Part shown: positions 20,627-28,923 of the stretch, in pieces
Position numbering within the stretch: the first letter of the stretch is position 1
Layout of the letters: each line of letters opens with the position of its first letter
Source: Bradyrhizobium retamae
GTDB taxonomy: Bacteria > Pseudomonadota > Alphaproteobacteria > Rhizobiales > Xanthobacteraceae
Assembly: GCF_001440415.1 (NCBI RefSeq)
Contig: NZ_LLYA01000169.1
Span: 1-60,669, forward strand
DNA: 60,669 bases
Direction: 5' to 3'
The notes under the pieces: model-generated
What the model saw: only the letters and a program-made list of their open reading frames with translations
Told to the model about the DNA's origin: nothing
Database searches by the model: none
Program-made: the position numbers and the translations under genes

Positions 20627-21601
20627 ATGACCAAGGCTGTGCGCGTGCACAAGGTAGGGGGTCCGGAAGCCCTGGTGTATGAAGATGTGGACGTGCCGGC
20701 GCCGGGACCGGGCGAGGTGCGCATCCGTCAGCACGCCGTCGGTCTCAATTTCATCGACGTCTATTTCCGCACCGGCCTCTATAAGGCGCCGGGGCTGCCG
20801 TTCATCGCAGGCAACGAGGCCGCCGGCGAGGTCATAGCCGTTGGGCCCGGCGTCACCAATTTTCATCCCGGCGATCGCGTCGCCTATTATTTTACGCTCG
20901 GCGGCTATGCCGGCGAGCGAGTGATCCCGGCGGACAAGCTGGTCAAGCTGCCCGACCACATCACCTATGAGCAGGGCGCGGTCCTGATGCTCAAGGGGTT
21001 GACCGTCTGGTACCTCCTGCACAAAACCTTCAAGGTCGAGCCTGGCCATCGCGTGCTGATCCATGCCGCCGCGGGCGGCATTGGTCTGTTGGCCTGCCAA
21101 TGGGCGAAGGCGTTAGGTGCACATGTGATCGGCACCGTGGGCTCCAAGGCGAAGGCCGATCTCGCGCTCTCCAATGGCTGCGACCACGTCATCCTTTACA
21201 ACGAGGAAGACTTCGTGGCGCGCGTCAAGCAGATCAGCCGCAACGAGCTCTGCGACGTCGTCTATGACGGCGTCGGCAAGACCACCTTCCCGGGCTCGCT
21301 GTCGTGCTTGCGGCCCCGCGGCCTGTTCGTGAGCTTCGGCAACGCCTCCGGCCCGGTGCCGCCATTCCCGCTCGCCGAGCTCAACAATCACGGCTCGCTG
21401 TTTGCCACCCGGCCCAAGCTCAATGACTATGTCAGCACCCGCAAGGAGCTGCTCGAAGGCGCCGACACGCTGTTTGCTGCCGTCATCAACGGCAAGCTTC
21501 ACGTGCCGATCAACCACGCCTATGCGCTGAAGGACGCGGCGAAGGCACATACCGAGCTCGAGAGCCGGGCGACGACGGGGGCGGCGATTTTGCGGCCGTA
21601 G
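20627..21601 (+). CDS. NADPH:quinone reductase, zinc-independent MDR family
   Basis: 324 residues, the normal length for QOR-type medium-chain reductases. It lacks the zinc-binding cysteines of alcohol dehydrogenases and carries the NADPH site AAAGGIGLLACQWAKALGA near residue 150, with GNEAAGEVIAVGPGV near 63. Cytoplasmic one- or two-electron quinone reduction is expected. A strong GAGGGAGA ribosome site precedes the ATG. It ends next to the inverted repeat at 21611. Confidence 0.9.
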   Translation: MTKAVRVHKVGGPEALVYEDVDVPAPGPGEVRIRQHAVGLNFIDVYFRTGLYKAPGLPFIAGNEAAGEVIAVGPGVTNFHPGDRVAYYFTLGGYAGERVIPADKLVKLPDHITYEQGAVLMLKGLTVWYLLHKTFKVEPGHRVLIHAAAGGIGLLACQWAKALGAHVIGTVGSKAKADLALSNGCDHVILYNEEDFVARVKQISRNELCDVVYDGVGKTTFPGSLSCLRPRGLFVSFGNASGPVPPFPLAELNNHGSLFATRPKLNDYVSTRKELLEGADTLFAAVINGKLHVPINHAYALKDAAKAHTELESRATTGAAILRP

Positions 21602-21610
21602 AGTCTCATC

Positions 21611-21694
21611 CGTCATTGCGAGGAGCAAAGCGACGAAGCAATCCATACCTCCGCTTGCGCTGAGATGGATTGCTTCGCTTCGCTCGCAATGACG
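21611..21694. repeat. Dispersed inverted repeat between qor-type gene and argD
   Basis: Outer arms CGTCATTGCGAG (21611-21622) and CTCGCAATGACG (21683-21694) are perfect complements. Inner arms GAAGCAATCCA (21635-21645) and TGGATTGCTTC (21666-21676) also match perfectly. This 'CGTCATTGCGAG...' palindrome is a familiar dispersed element of many alphaproteobacterial genomes. It lies between two convergent genes and could terminate both. Confidence 0.8.
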
Positions 21695-21701
21695 ATTGAG
21701 G

Positions 21702-22898
21702 TTACGCCACCCTCCGCGCAGCTCCCGCCCTCACCAAAATCGCATCAAGACAATCGATCATCAGCGATATCTCCTCGCGCGTGACGTTGAGCGCCGGCAT
21801 GAAGCGCAGTGCATCGGGCTGCGGCGAGTTGATGAGCACGCCATCCGCCAGCGCCTCGGCCACGATCGCAGCGCCGATCGGCAGTTTCAGATCGAGCGCC
21901 AGCAACAGCCCCCGGCCGCGCACCTCGCCGAGACCGTGACGCGCGGACAGTTTCTGCAGCTCGCTTTCCAAAAACAGGCCGGCATCCGCAGCCGCTTTCA
22001 GAAATTCCGGCTTCGAAACCTCCTCAAGCACCGCAAGCCCCGCAGCGCACATCAACGGATTGCCGTTGAACGTACCGCCCTGGTCACCGTGCTCGAAGCA
22101 GGAGGCATGTTCAGTCGCGAGCAAGGCGGCCAGCGGCACACCGCCGCCGATACCCTTGCCGAGCGTCATGATGTCGGGCTCGACGCCGGCATGCTCATAG
22201 TGGAAGAGTTTTCCGGTTCGGCCCATGCCGGTCTGGATCTCGTCGACGATGAGCAGCAGGCCGTGCTCTTTCGTCAGCGCGCGCAACGCCTTCATGAACT
22301 CATCGGTTGCCGGCCAGACGCCGGCTTCGCCTTGGATCGGCTCCAGCATCACCGCGACCGTATTGTCCGATATCAGCGCCTTTACTGAATCGAGATCGTT
22401 GAGCCTGGCCTTGCGGAAGCCTGACACTTTCGGCTCGAACAGTGGCTCGAACGCTTTCTTGCCCGATGCCGACATGGTCGCGAGCGTGCGGCCGTGAAAG
22501 CCGCCTTCGAACGTGATGATTTCGAAGGCGCCATTCTTGTATTTCGTGCCGTATTTGCGCGCGAGCTTGATGGCGCCTTCATTGGCCTCCGCGCCCGAAT
22601 TGGCGAAGAAGACCTGATCGAAGCAGCTCTTCTCGCGAAGTGCTTGCGCCAGCTTCAGGCCGGGGCCGTTGTAGAAGGCGGGGCTTGGCGTCAGCAGCAG
22701 TTTTGCCTGTGCAGCAAGCGCTTCGGCGATGACTGGCGGCGAATGGCCGAGGCAGTTGACGGCCCAACCCTGCATGAAATCGAGGTATCGCTTGCCGGCG
22801 TCATCCCACAGATACGCGCCTTTGCCGCGAACGAACACGGCCTGCGGGCGGGCGGTGATGTTCATCAGCGCGTCGAACGGATGGGCAGCATGGGTCAT
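21702..22898 (-). CDS. argD: Acetylornithine aminotransferase-type class III aminotransferase
   Basis: PLP enzyme of 398 residues, most like acetylornithine/succinyl-ornithine transaminases of arginine synthesis. The PLP lysine is K248 (TLGKGIGGGVP), the PLP-pairing acid lies in LLIVDEIQTGMGRTGK (D219), and the phosphate-binding region is NSGAEANEGAIK (100-111). The start at 22898 follows a clear GAGGAG site; an earlier in-frame ATG at 22943 lies inside the attenuator hairpin and is rejected. It stands alone without argF, unlike the usual rhizobial argD-argF pair, so it may be a second copy. The arginine-rich leader upstream supports an arginine role. Confidence 0.82.
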   Translation of the reverse strand: MTHAAHPFDALMNITARPQAVFVRGKGAYLWDDAGKRYLDFMQGWAVNCLGHSPPVIAEALAAQAKLLLTPSPAFYNGPGLKLAQALREKSCFDQVFFANSGAEANEGAIKLARKYGTKYKNGAFEIITFEGGFHGRTLATMSASGKKAFEPLFEPKVSGFRKARLNDLDSVKALISDNTVAVMLEPIQGEAGVWPATDEFMKALRALTKEHGLLLIVDEIQTGMGRTGKLFHYEHAGVEPDIMTLGKGIGGGVPLAALLATEHASCFEHGDQGGTFNGNPLMCAAGLAVLEEVSKPEFLKAAADAGLFLESELQKLSARHGLGEVRGRGLLLALDLKLPIGAAIVAEALADGVLINSPQPDALRFMPALNVTREEISLMIDCLDAILVRAGAARRVA

Positions 22899-22942
22899 GT
22901 CGATCTCCTCAGGGGTTTGGGGAAGGGGCAGGCCGAAACGCA

Positions 22943-22974
22943 AGAAGGCCGCACTTTTGAGGGTGCGGCCTTCT
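22943..22974 (-). terminator. Candidate attenuator hairpin in the argD leader
   Basis: On the minus strand AGAAGGCCGCAC and GTGCGGCCTTCT form a perfect 12-bp stem with an 8-base loop. It starts 24 bases after the stop codon of the arginine-rich ORF and ends 44 bases before the argD start. The following bases (TGCGTTTCGG) have only a weak T-run, so termination strength is uncertain. No clear competing antiterminator arm was found by eye. Confidence 0.6.
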
Positions 22975-22998
22975 CGAAAACTTGGCTGAACTAGCTAA

Positions 22999-23088
22999 TC
23001 AGCGTTGTCGTCGGACACGGCGCGACCCATCATCGTCGACAGAGCGACGACGCAGGCAGGCGCGGCGGTTGGTCCGGTTCAGTTTCAT
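22999..23088 (-). CDS. Candidate arginine-rich leader peptide of argD
   Basis: A 29-codon frame (begins MKLNRTNRRACLRRR, ends VRRQR) with 11 arginine codons in clusters, all CGN. It ends 24 bases before a perfect 12-bp hairpin that precedes argD. A -35/-10 pair lies so close upstream that the transcript would start at or within a few bases of the ATG, i.e. a leaderless mRNA, as known for the rhizobial trp leader peptide. Ribosome stalling at arginine codons when charged tRNA-Arg is low could control the hairpin. Arginine-rich frames arise easily by chance in GC-rich DNA, so this remains a candidate. Confidence 0.55.
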   Translation of the reverse strand: MKLNRTNRRACLRRRSVDDDGSRRVRRQR

Positions 23089-23096
23089 GGCGTTGG

Positions 23097-23126
23097 CCCA
23101 TACAGCCTGATGGCAGGCGGTGTCAA
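23097..23126 (-). promoter_or_regulatory. Candidate sigma-70 promoter of the argD leader
   Basis: On the minus strand a perfect TTGACA (23121-23126) is followed after 18 bases by TATGGG (23097-23102) as a -10-like box. Only 8 bases separate the -10 from the ATG of the leader ORF, which puts the transcript start at or next to that ATG. Confidence 0.5.
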
Positions 23127-23171
23127 GCGGCGTGAATGCTGCGGGTTCTATTCTGAAGTTACGGTAGTGTC

Positions 23172-23462
23172 TCAGTTTGAAATCTGATCGCGAGGTTTCG
23201 TGTCCTTGGCATAGCGGCGGTATGCCGGGAAGCGAGCGCAGCCATAGGCTATGGCCCCCAACGGAATCGCGAAATACCATCCGAGGTGCCAGAAATGGTC
23301 AGCAGCAATGGCGACTGCAGCACCGACTAGGATTGCGGCGATTCTATTCCACCACATCGACATCATCGGCCTTTCAATCTTGGTCTTGATGTAAATTGCA
23401 CCCGCTAGTGAAATGACCGCCACTGCTGCGGACGCGATAACTGGAATCCATGCGTCTTTCAT
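23172..23462 (-). CDS. Small membrane protein, unknown function
   Basis: 96 residues. Two or three hydrophobic segments (VIASAAVAVISLAGAIYI near residues 8-25; IAAILVGAAVAIAADHFWHLGWYFAIPLG near 41-70) are joined by a charged loop, with a basic C-terminus. No family recognised. The ATG at 23462 is chosen; an upstream in-frame start at 23513 adds 17 residues of no membrane character. GC content looks a little lower than in neighbouring genes. The argD leader promoter lies just beyond its stop. Confidence 0.5.
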   Translation of the reverse strand: MKDAWIPVIASAAVAVISLAGAIYIKTKIERPMMSMWWNRIAAILVGAAVAIAADHFWHLGWYFAIPLGAIAYGCARFPAYRRYAKDTKPRDQISN

Positions 23463-23592
23463 TTCGTCGATTTCGTCCCAACCTGCGAAGCTTACTGCTA
23501 AGCATTGCCGCATTTAGCGCGTGATCGTTTTGGACGCGACACGCCACGGATCGATAGTACTCGGTCACCTGCGCATCCGCGCAATCAGATTA

Positions 23593-24945
23593 TCAAAAAC
23601 CCGCGACGCTGCCGTGCAGGTCATACTGATCTGCGCGCTCGATCTTCGCGGTGACGATCTCGCCGACCTTCAGTGGGCGGCGGCTGGAAAGATAGACGGC
23701 GCCGTCGATCTGCGGCGCGTCAGCCTTTGAACGGCCTCTAGCGACTGTCGGCCCGACTTCGTCGATGATGATCTGCTGCCTGGTGCCGACCTTGCGCTTC
23801 AGACGGCGCGCGGAAATTTTCTGCTGCCGCGCCATCAGCGCGTTCCAGCGCTCCTGCTTCACCTCATCAGGCACGGCATTTCCGATCCCATTCGAGGCGG
23901 CGCCCGCGACCGGCTCGTATTTGAAGCAGCCGAGACGATCGATCTCGGCCTCTTCCAGCCAGTCGAGCAGATAGGCGAAGTCGGAATCGGTTTCGCCGGG
24001 AAAGCCGACGATGAAGGTGGAGCGCAGCGTGAGCTCGGGACATTCCTCGCGCCACTTCTTGATCCGCGCCAGCGTCTTTTCCTGCGCGGCGGGACGCTTC
24101 ATGGCTTTCAGGACGTCCGGGCTCGCATGCTGGAAGGGAATATCGAGATAGGGCAGAATCTTGCCCTCGGTCATCAGGCCGATGACTTCGTCGACATGCG
24201 GGTAGGGGTAGACATATTGCAGCCGCACCCAGGCGCCGAGATCGCCGAGTTCCTTGGCGAGGTCGAAGAATTTGGCGCGGACCTGGCGGTCCTTCCACGG
24301 ACTTTCCGCGTACTTCACGTCGACGCCATAAGCCGAAGTGTCTTGCGAGATAACTAGCAATTCCTTGACGCCGGCTGCGACGAGCCTTTCCGCCTCGCGC
24401 AGCACGTCGTTGGCGGGGCGCGACTCCAGGTCGCCGCGCAGTTTTGGGATGATGCAGAAACTGCAGCGGTTGTTGCAGCCTTCGGAAATCTTCAAATAGG
24501 CGTAGTGGCGCGGCGTCAGCTTGACGCCCTGCGGCGGCACCAGATCGAGGTGCGGATTATGGACCGGCGGCAGGGCCCGGTGCACGGCCTCCAGCACGCT
24601 CTCATATTGCTGCGGGCCCGAGATCGAGAGCACGCCCGGATAGGCCGCCTCGATCTGCTCGGGTTCCGCACCCATGCAGCCGGTGACGATGACCTTGCCG
24701 TTCTCAGCCATCGCCTCGCCGATGGCGCCGAGCGATTCCTGCTTGGCGCTGTCGAGGAAGCCGCAGGTGTTGACGATCACGATGTCGGCGCCGTCATGCT
24801 TGCGGGCCAGTTCGTAGCCTTCGGCGCGCAGCCGGGTGATAATGCGCTCGGAATCCACCAGCGCTTTGGGGCACCCAAGGGAAACAAAGCTGACTTTGGG
24901 CGCAGCGGCCTGTTGCATATTTTCATCTGCCTGATTGATCGGCAC
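23593..24945 (-). CDS. rimO: Ribosomal protein S12 methylthiotransferase RimO
   Basis: Radical-SAM enzyme that methylthiolates an aspartate of ribosomal protein S12. 450 residues. The UPF0004 domain carries three cluster cysteines C25, C61 and C90; the radical-SAM cluster motif is C157-N-N-R-C161-S-F-C164; a TRAM domain closes the protein. The distinction from MiaB rests on SLGCPKALVDSE near the N-terminus, which is typical of RimO. The start at 24945 is used; ATG 24918 is an alternative nearer the conserved region. It is divergent from nasT. Confidence 0.93.
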   Translation of the reverse strand: MPINQADENMQQAAAPKVSFVSLGCPKALVDSERIITRLRAEGYELARKHDGADIVIVNTCGFLDSAKQESLGAIGEAMAENGKVIVTGCMGAEPEQIEAAYPGVLSISGPQQYESVLEAVHRALPPVHNPHLDLVPPQGVKLTPRHYAYLKISEGCNNRCSFCIIPKLRGDLESRPANDVLREAERLVAAGVKELLVISQDTSAYGVDVKYAESPWKDRQVRAKFFDLAKELGDLGAWVRLQYVYPYPHVDEVIGLMTEGKILPYLDIPFQHASPDVLKAMKRPAAQEKTLARIKKWREECPELTLRSTFIVGFPGETDSDFAYLLDWLEEAEIDRLGCFKYEPVAGAASNGIGNAVPDEVKQERWNALMARQQKISARRLKRKVGTRQQIIIDEVGPTVARGRSKADAPQIDGAVYLSSRRPLKVGEIVTAKIERADQYDLHGSVAGF

Positions 24946-25031
24946 GAGCTAGTCCTAATTGCCCATAATTACAAGGCTTTGCGCCAGCTTCTGACGTGCT
25001 ATGCATGCCCGGCCGGGGTATGAGTTGATCG

Positions 25032-25622
25032 ATGAGCGCTGAGTCGTCGCCGAAAATCGTCATTGTCGACGAAAGTCCGATCCGGGCCGCGATCCTGGAA
25101 GAGGGGTTGCGGGAGGCGGGCTTTACCGGCGTCGTCCATATCAGTGAAATGCAGAGCCTGCTGGCACGGATCTATGCGCTCGACCCCGACGTCATCCTGA
25201 TCGACCTGGAAAACCCCAGCCGCGACGTTCTGGAACAGATGTTCCAGGTCAGCCGCGCGGTACGGCGGCCGATCGCGATGTTCGTCGACCAGAGCGATGC
25301 GGCCTCGATCCAGGCCTCCGTCGACGCCGGCGTTTCCGCCTACATCGTGGACGGCCTGAAGAAAGAACGGATCAAGCCGATCCTCGACCTCTGCATTTCT
25401 CGCTTCAACGCCTTCTCCAAGCTGCAGGACGAACTCGACCGCACCAAATCGGCGCTCGAGGAGCGCAAGGTGATCGACCGCGCCAAGGGAATCCTGATGA
25501 AGGTGAAGGGCCTCACCGAAGAGGAGGCCTATGTGCTGATGCGCTCCACCGCGATGCGCGAGAAGAAGAAAATCGGCGAGATCGCGCAGTCGATCCTGAC
25601 CGCGTCGGAGCTGCTGAAATGA
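25032..25622 (+). CDS. nasT: Nitrate/nitrite response antiterminator NasT (REC-ANTAR)
   Basis: 196 residues. The receiver domain has D13/E14 and putative phosphoacceptor D58 (VILIDLENPS). The C-terminal ANTAR RNA-binding domain contains DRAKGILMKVKGLTEEEAYVLM in shape. In Azotobacter, Paracoccus and Bradyrhizobium, NasT binds leader RNA of nitrate/nitrite assimilation genes and prevents termination; NasS holds it inactive without nitrate. It overlaps nasS by four bases, and the folded nirA leader lies directly downstream, matching this scheme. Confidence 0.92.
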   Translation: MSAESSPKIVIVDESPIRAAILEEGLREAGFTGVVHISEMQSLLARIYALDPDVILIDLENPSRDVLEQMFQVSRAVRRPIAMFVDQSDAASIQASVDAGVSAYIVDGLKKERIKPILDLCISRFNAFSKLQDELDRTKSALEERKVIDRAKGILMKVKGLTEEEAYVLMRSTAMREKKKIGEIAQSILTASELLK

Positions 25623-26785
25623 CGACACCGCTGCATATCGGCTTCATTCCCCTGGTCGACGCGGCCGCGCTGATCATCGCGGTCGACAAGGGCTTTACGG
25701 CCGCTGAAGGGCTCGACGTCACGCTGGTGCGTGAAGTGTCGTGGTCCAACGTCCGCGACAAGCTCAATATCGGCATGTTCGACGCGGCGCATCTGCTGGC
25801 GCCGGTAGCGATCGCCTCGAGTTTGGGGCTGGGCCACGTCAAGGTGCCGATCGTTGCGCCATTCAATCTCGGCCTCAATGGCAACGCGATCACAGTATCG
25901 CCGGCGCTGCACGCCGCGATCCTGAGCGAGATCGACGGCGACCCGCTCGATCCCATGGCCACGGCGCTTGCGCTCGCCCGCGTCGTTGCCGCCAGGCGCA
26001 AGAGCGGCGCGGAACCGCTGACGTTCGGCATGACGTTTCCGTTCTCCACCCATAACTACCAGCTCCGGTTCTGGATGGCGGCGGGCGGGGTCGATCCCGA
26101 CGAGGATGTTCGCCTCGTGGTGCTGCCGCCGCCCTACATGGTGGACAGCCTCGCCAATGGCCATGTCGATGCGTTCTGCGTCGGCGCGCCCTGGAACTCG
26201 GTTGCGGTCGATCTCGGCGTCGGCCACATCCTGCATTTCGTCTCCGATATTTTGGTGCGCGCGGCCGAAAAGGTTCTCGCCGTCAGGCAAAGCTGGTCGG
26301 AAAAGAATCCGAACGCGCTGGCTGCGCTGATCCGAGCGGCTGCCCACGCCGCCGAATACATTGAGGAGCCCGGAAACCGCGCCGAGACCGCCGATGTCCT
26401 GGCGCGGCCCGACCGGCTCGGCGTCGGCGCCGAGGTGATCCAACGCACCCTCGACGGCCGACTGAAGATTTCACCGGATGGCCAGCGGCGCGAGAGCGGC
26501 CGCTATCTGCTGGTCGGGCGCGAAGGGGCGGGCCGGCCCGACCCGGCGCAGGCCGCTTGGCTTTACGCCCAAATGGTACGCTGGGGACAGACGGAGATGC
26601 GGCCGGATGCGCTGAAGACCGCCATGACGGTCTTCAGGCCCGAACTCTACGACGCCGCCATGGGACGTCCGGCGGCGGCTCCCGGCGCGCCTGGTGCCAT
26701 CGGCGCCTTTGCCGGCCCCGCGTTCGACCCCGCCGACATCGCCGGGCATCTGGCGGCTTTCACAATTGGGCACTGGAAGCCGTAA
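25619..26785 (+). CDS. nasS: Nitrate sensor NasS (NrtA/CmpA family)
   Basis: 388 residues, homologous to the binding proteins of nitrate/bicarbonate transporters (NrtA/CmpA): begins HIGFIPLVDAAALIIA, with GLNGNAITVS and TFGMTFPFSTHNYQLRFW. No signal peptide is present, so it is cytoplasmic, as expected for a sensor that binds nitrate and sequesters NasT rather than a transporter component. It is translationally coupled to nasT. Confidence 0.92.
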   Translation: MTTPLHIGFIPLVDAAALIIAVDKGFTAAEGLDVTLVREVSWSNVRDKLNIGMFDAAHLLAPVAIASSLGLGHVKVPIVAPFNLGLNGNAITVSPALHAAILSEIDGDPLDPMATALALARVVAARRKSGAEPLTFGMTFPFSTHNYQLRFWMAAGGVDPDEDVRLVVLPPPYMVDSLANGHVDAFCVGAPWNSVAVDLGVGHILHFVSDILVRAAEKVLAVRQSWSEKNPNALAALIRAAAHAAEYIEEPGNRAETADVLARPDRLGVGAEVIQRTLDGRLKISPDGQRRESGRYLLVGREGAGRPDPAQAAWLYAQMVRWGQTEMRPDALKTAMTVFRPELYDAAMGRPAAAPGAPGAIGAFAGPAFDPADIAGHLAAFTIGHWKP

Positions 26786-26935
26786 GCCCAGTCGATTGAA
26801 GCGATATTAGGCAACTATACGCGGTGCTTATTTCTTAAGCAGAATGCTCAGAACGCATCTATGAAGCTGGCTTCATAGTTTCGAGCTCATCATCGGAACA
26901 GATTGATATTTCAAGATTTTCGTCGCGACTGCATC

Positions 26936-26951
26936 TGGCACGCAACTTGTA
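26936..26951 (+). promoter_or_regulatory. Candidate sigma-54 promoter of nirA
   Basis: TGGCACGCAACTTGTA matches the -24/-12 consensus TGGCACG-N4-TTGCA except for one base in the -12 box. Spacing is exact. The transcript start would fall near 26961. NtrC-controlled sigma-54 transcription fits a nitrogen assimilation operon. The upstream part of the nasS-nirA gap (26786-26935) is AT-richer and could hold NtrC sites, which I could not define. Confidence 0.7.
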
Positions 26952-26960
26952 TGGTGCGTT

Positions 26961-27138
26961 GCGGTCGGCTCGTCGCAGATGCCTGCTGACCTACGTCCAA
27001 GATGGATTTCCGCAGCAACGAAGCTGGTCGGACCGCATACCCAGAATCACAGCCAGGCATCACGCCTGGCCGATTCTGCTGGGCGGTCCATCCCATTCGT
27101 TGGCGCCACCAAACGTGGCCGCAGGAGCTTCGTCGCGC
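26961..27138 (+). promoter_or_regulatory. Structured nirA leader, likely NasT target
   Basis: The region between the predicted start and the nirA ATG contains a 7-bp stem-loop (26963-26969 with 26985-26991, one G-U pair). It also holds a near-continuous 60-base hairpin made of three 7-bp perfect stems: 27030-27036/27083-27089, 27042-27048/27072-27078 and 27052-27058/27064-27070. No long T-run follows the big hairpin. By analogy with NasT-regulated leaders it would act as a conditional terminator; the classic pair of hexaloop ANTAR hairpins was not clearly identified. Confidence 0.6.
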
Positions 27139-28923
27139 ATGAAAATCGAACCGATCACAGTCGACTTTACCGACGAGCAGAAGCGCTACCTGGAAGGCTT
27201 CACGGCGGGCTTGCAGATCAGCCGGGTCGGGCGCGGCCTTGGCGGCAGCGCGGCCAAGGCGAATGCCGAACCGATCGGGCCGGATGCTGCGCACATCAAG
27301 GCGCAGGACAAGGTGATCGCCGCCGGCAAGAAGCTTGCCGATCCGGAGAAGTTCAAGCGCGAGGAGCATCCGTTCGATGCCTATCCCCGGCTGAAGCAGC
27401 AGGCGCTCGACAACGCGCCGCCGAACCCCGCAGATAATTTCCGCTGGCGCTATTACGGCCTGTTCTACGTCGCGCCGGCGCAGGACTCCTACATGTGCCG
27501 CCTCAGGATTCCGAACGGCATCCTGAAGCACTGGCAGTTTTCGGGACTTGCCGATCTCGCCGAGCGGCTGTGCGGGCCGTTCTGCCACGTCACCACGCGG
27601 GCGAATCTGCAGGTGCGCGAAATTCCGCCCAAGCACGCGGTGGCTTTGATCGAGGGCATTCAGGATCTGGGTCTCTGTTCGCGCGGCACCGGCGCGGACA
27701 ACATCCGCAACGTCACGGGCACGCCGACGGCGGGGATCGACCCGCAGGAACTGATCGACACCCGCGAATTTGCCCGCGAGTGGCACTATCACATCCTCAA
27801 CGATCGCTCACTGTATGGCTTGCCGCGCAAGTTCAATGTCGCCTTCGACGGCGCCGGCAAGATCGCCGTGCTGGAAGACACCAACGACATCGCATTCACC
27901 GCGGTGGAGGTGAACGACGGCTTTGGCTCCGAGCCCGGCATCTGGTTTCGCTTAGGGATCGGTGGCATCACCGGTCACAAGGATTTTGCCAAGTATAGCG
28001 ACATCATCGTGAAGCCCACCGATGCCACCAGGGTAGCGGATGCCATCGTGCGCATCTTCATTGAGCTGGGCGACCGCACCAACCGCAACAAGGCGCGACT
28101 GAAGTATGTGCTCGATGGGATGGGGCACGAAAAATTCCACGCGCTGGTCGAGGAGCGGCTCGGCAAGCCCTTCACCCGCGTGCCGCCCGAAGCGCTTGCG
28201 CCGCGGCCGGCCTCGGACCGCACGGCGCATATCGGCGTGCACAGGCAGAAACAGGTGGGGCTGAACTGGATCGGCGTGTCGCTGCCGCTCGGCAAGATCA
28301 CATGTGAGCAGATGCGAGGGCTAGCCAAAATCGCGCAGGACCTCGGCGATGGCGATATCCGCCTGACGGTGTGGCAGAACCTGCTGATCCCTGGCGTGCG
28401 CGACGAGAACGTCGGGCTTGCAGTCGCCGCGATCAAGAAGATCGGTCTCGCGGTCGAGGCTTCGCAAATTCGGGCCGGGCTGATCGCCTGCACCGGCAAT
28501 GCCGGCTGCCGATTTGCGGCGGCGAATACCAAGCGCCATGCCGCCGAAATCGGCGACTGGTGCGAGCCACGCGTCAACATCGAGACGCCGATCAACATCC
28601 ACGTCACCGGCTGCCATCATTCTTGCGCGCAGCATTACATCAGCGATATCGGCCTGATCGCCGCGAAAGTGGATGTTGGCGAGGATGTTGATCCCGTCGA
28701 GGGCTATCATCTCTTCACCGGCGGCGGCTTCGGACCCGACGCCGATATCGGGCAGGAGGTCTATCGCGACGTCAAGGCCGAGGATGCGCCGAGGACGGTC
28801 GAAAAACTGCTGAAGGCCTATCTCACGCATCGCGCATCGCCCGATGAAACGTTCCTGGCCTTTGCGCGCCGCCATGACGGCGAGACGCTGCGCAGGCTGG
28901 CCGATGCCGAGGTGTCCTCATGA
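27139..28923 (+). CDS. nirA: Assimilatory nitrite reductase, siroheme/[4Fe-4S] type
   Basis: Six-electron reduction of nitrite to ammonium in the cytoplasm. 594 residues with two ferredoxin-like and two siroheme domain repeats. The cluster/siroheme ligands are C451, C457, C492 and C496 (CTGNAGC and CHHSC), the standard pattern; HVTTRANLQVRE near 150-161 is the substrate-side motif. The start at 27139 is chosen because the open frame upstream reads through the folded leader. It overlaps the reductase gene by four bases. A sulfite reductase assignment is less likely given nasTS next door. Confidence 0.9.
   Translation: MKIEPITVDFTDEQKRYLEGFTAGLQISRVGRGLGGSAAKANAEPIGPDAAHIKAQDKVIAAGKKLADPEKFKREEHPFDAYPRLKQQALDNAPPNPADNFRWRYYGLFYVAPAQDSYMCRLRIPNGILKHWQFSGLADLAERLCGPFCHVTTRANLQVREIPPKHAVALIEGIQDLGLCSRGTGADNIRNVTGTPTAGIDPQELIDTREFAREWHYHILNDRSLYGLPRKFNVAFDGAGKIAVLEDTNDIAFTAVEVNDGFGSEPGIWFRLGIGGITGHKDFAKYSDIIVKPTDATRVADAIVRIFIELGDRTNRNKARLKYVLDGMGHEKFHALVEERLGKPFTRVPPEALAPRPASDRTAHIGVHRQKQVGLNWIGVSLPLGKITCEQMRGLAKIAQDLGDGDIRLTVWQNLLIPGVRDENVGLAVAAIKKIGLAVEASQIRAGLIACTGNAGCRFAAANTKRHAAEIGDWCEPRVNIETPINIHVTGCHHSCAQHYISDIGLIAAKVDVGEDVDPVEGYHLFTGGGFGPDADIGQEVYRDVKAEDAPRTVEKLLKAYLTHRASPDETFLAFARRHDGETLRRLADAEVSS

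Noticed and set aside
19823..21100. 425-codon antisense open frame over terC and the quinone reductase
   Set aside because: His/Gln/Asp-rich shadow composition; both genes beneath it are clear.
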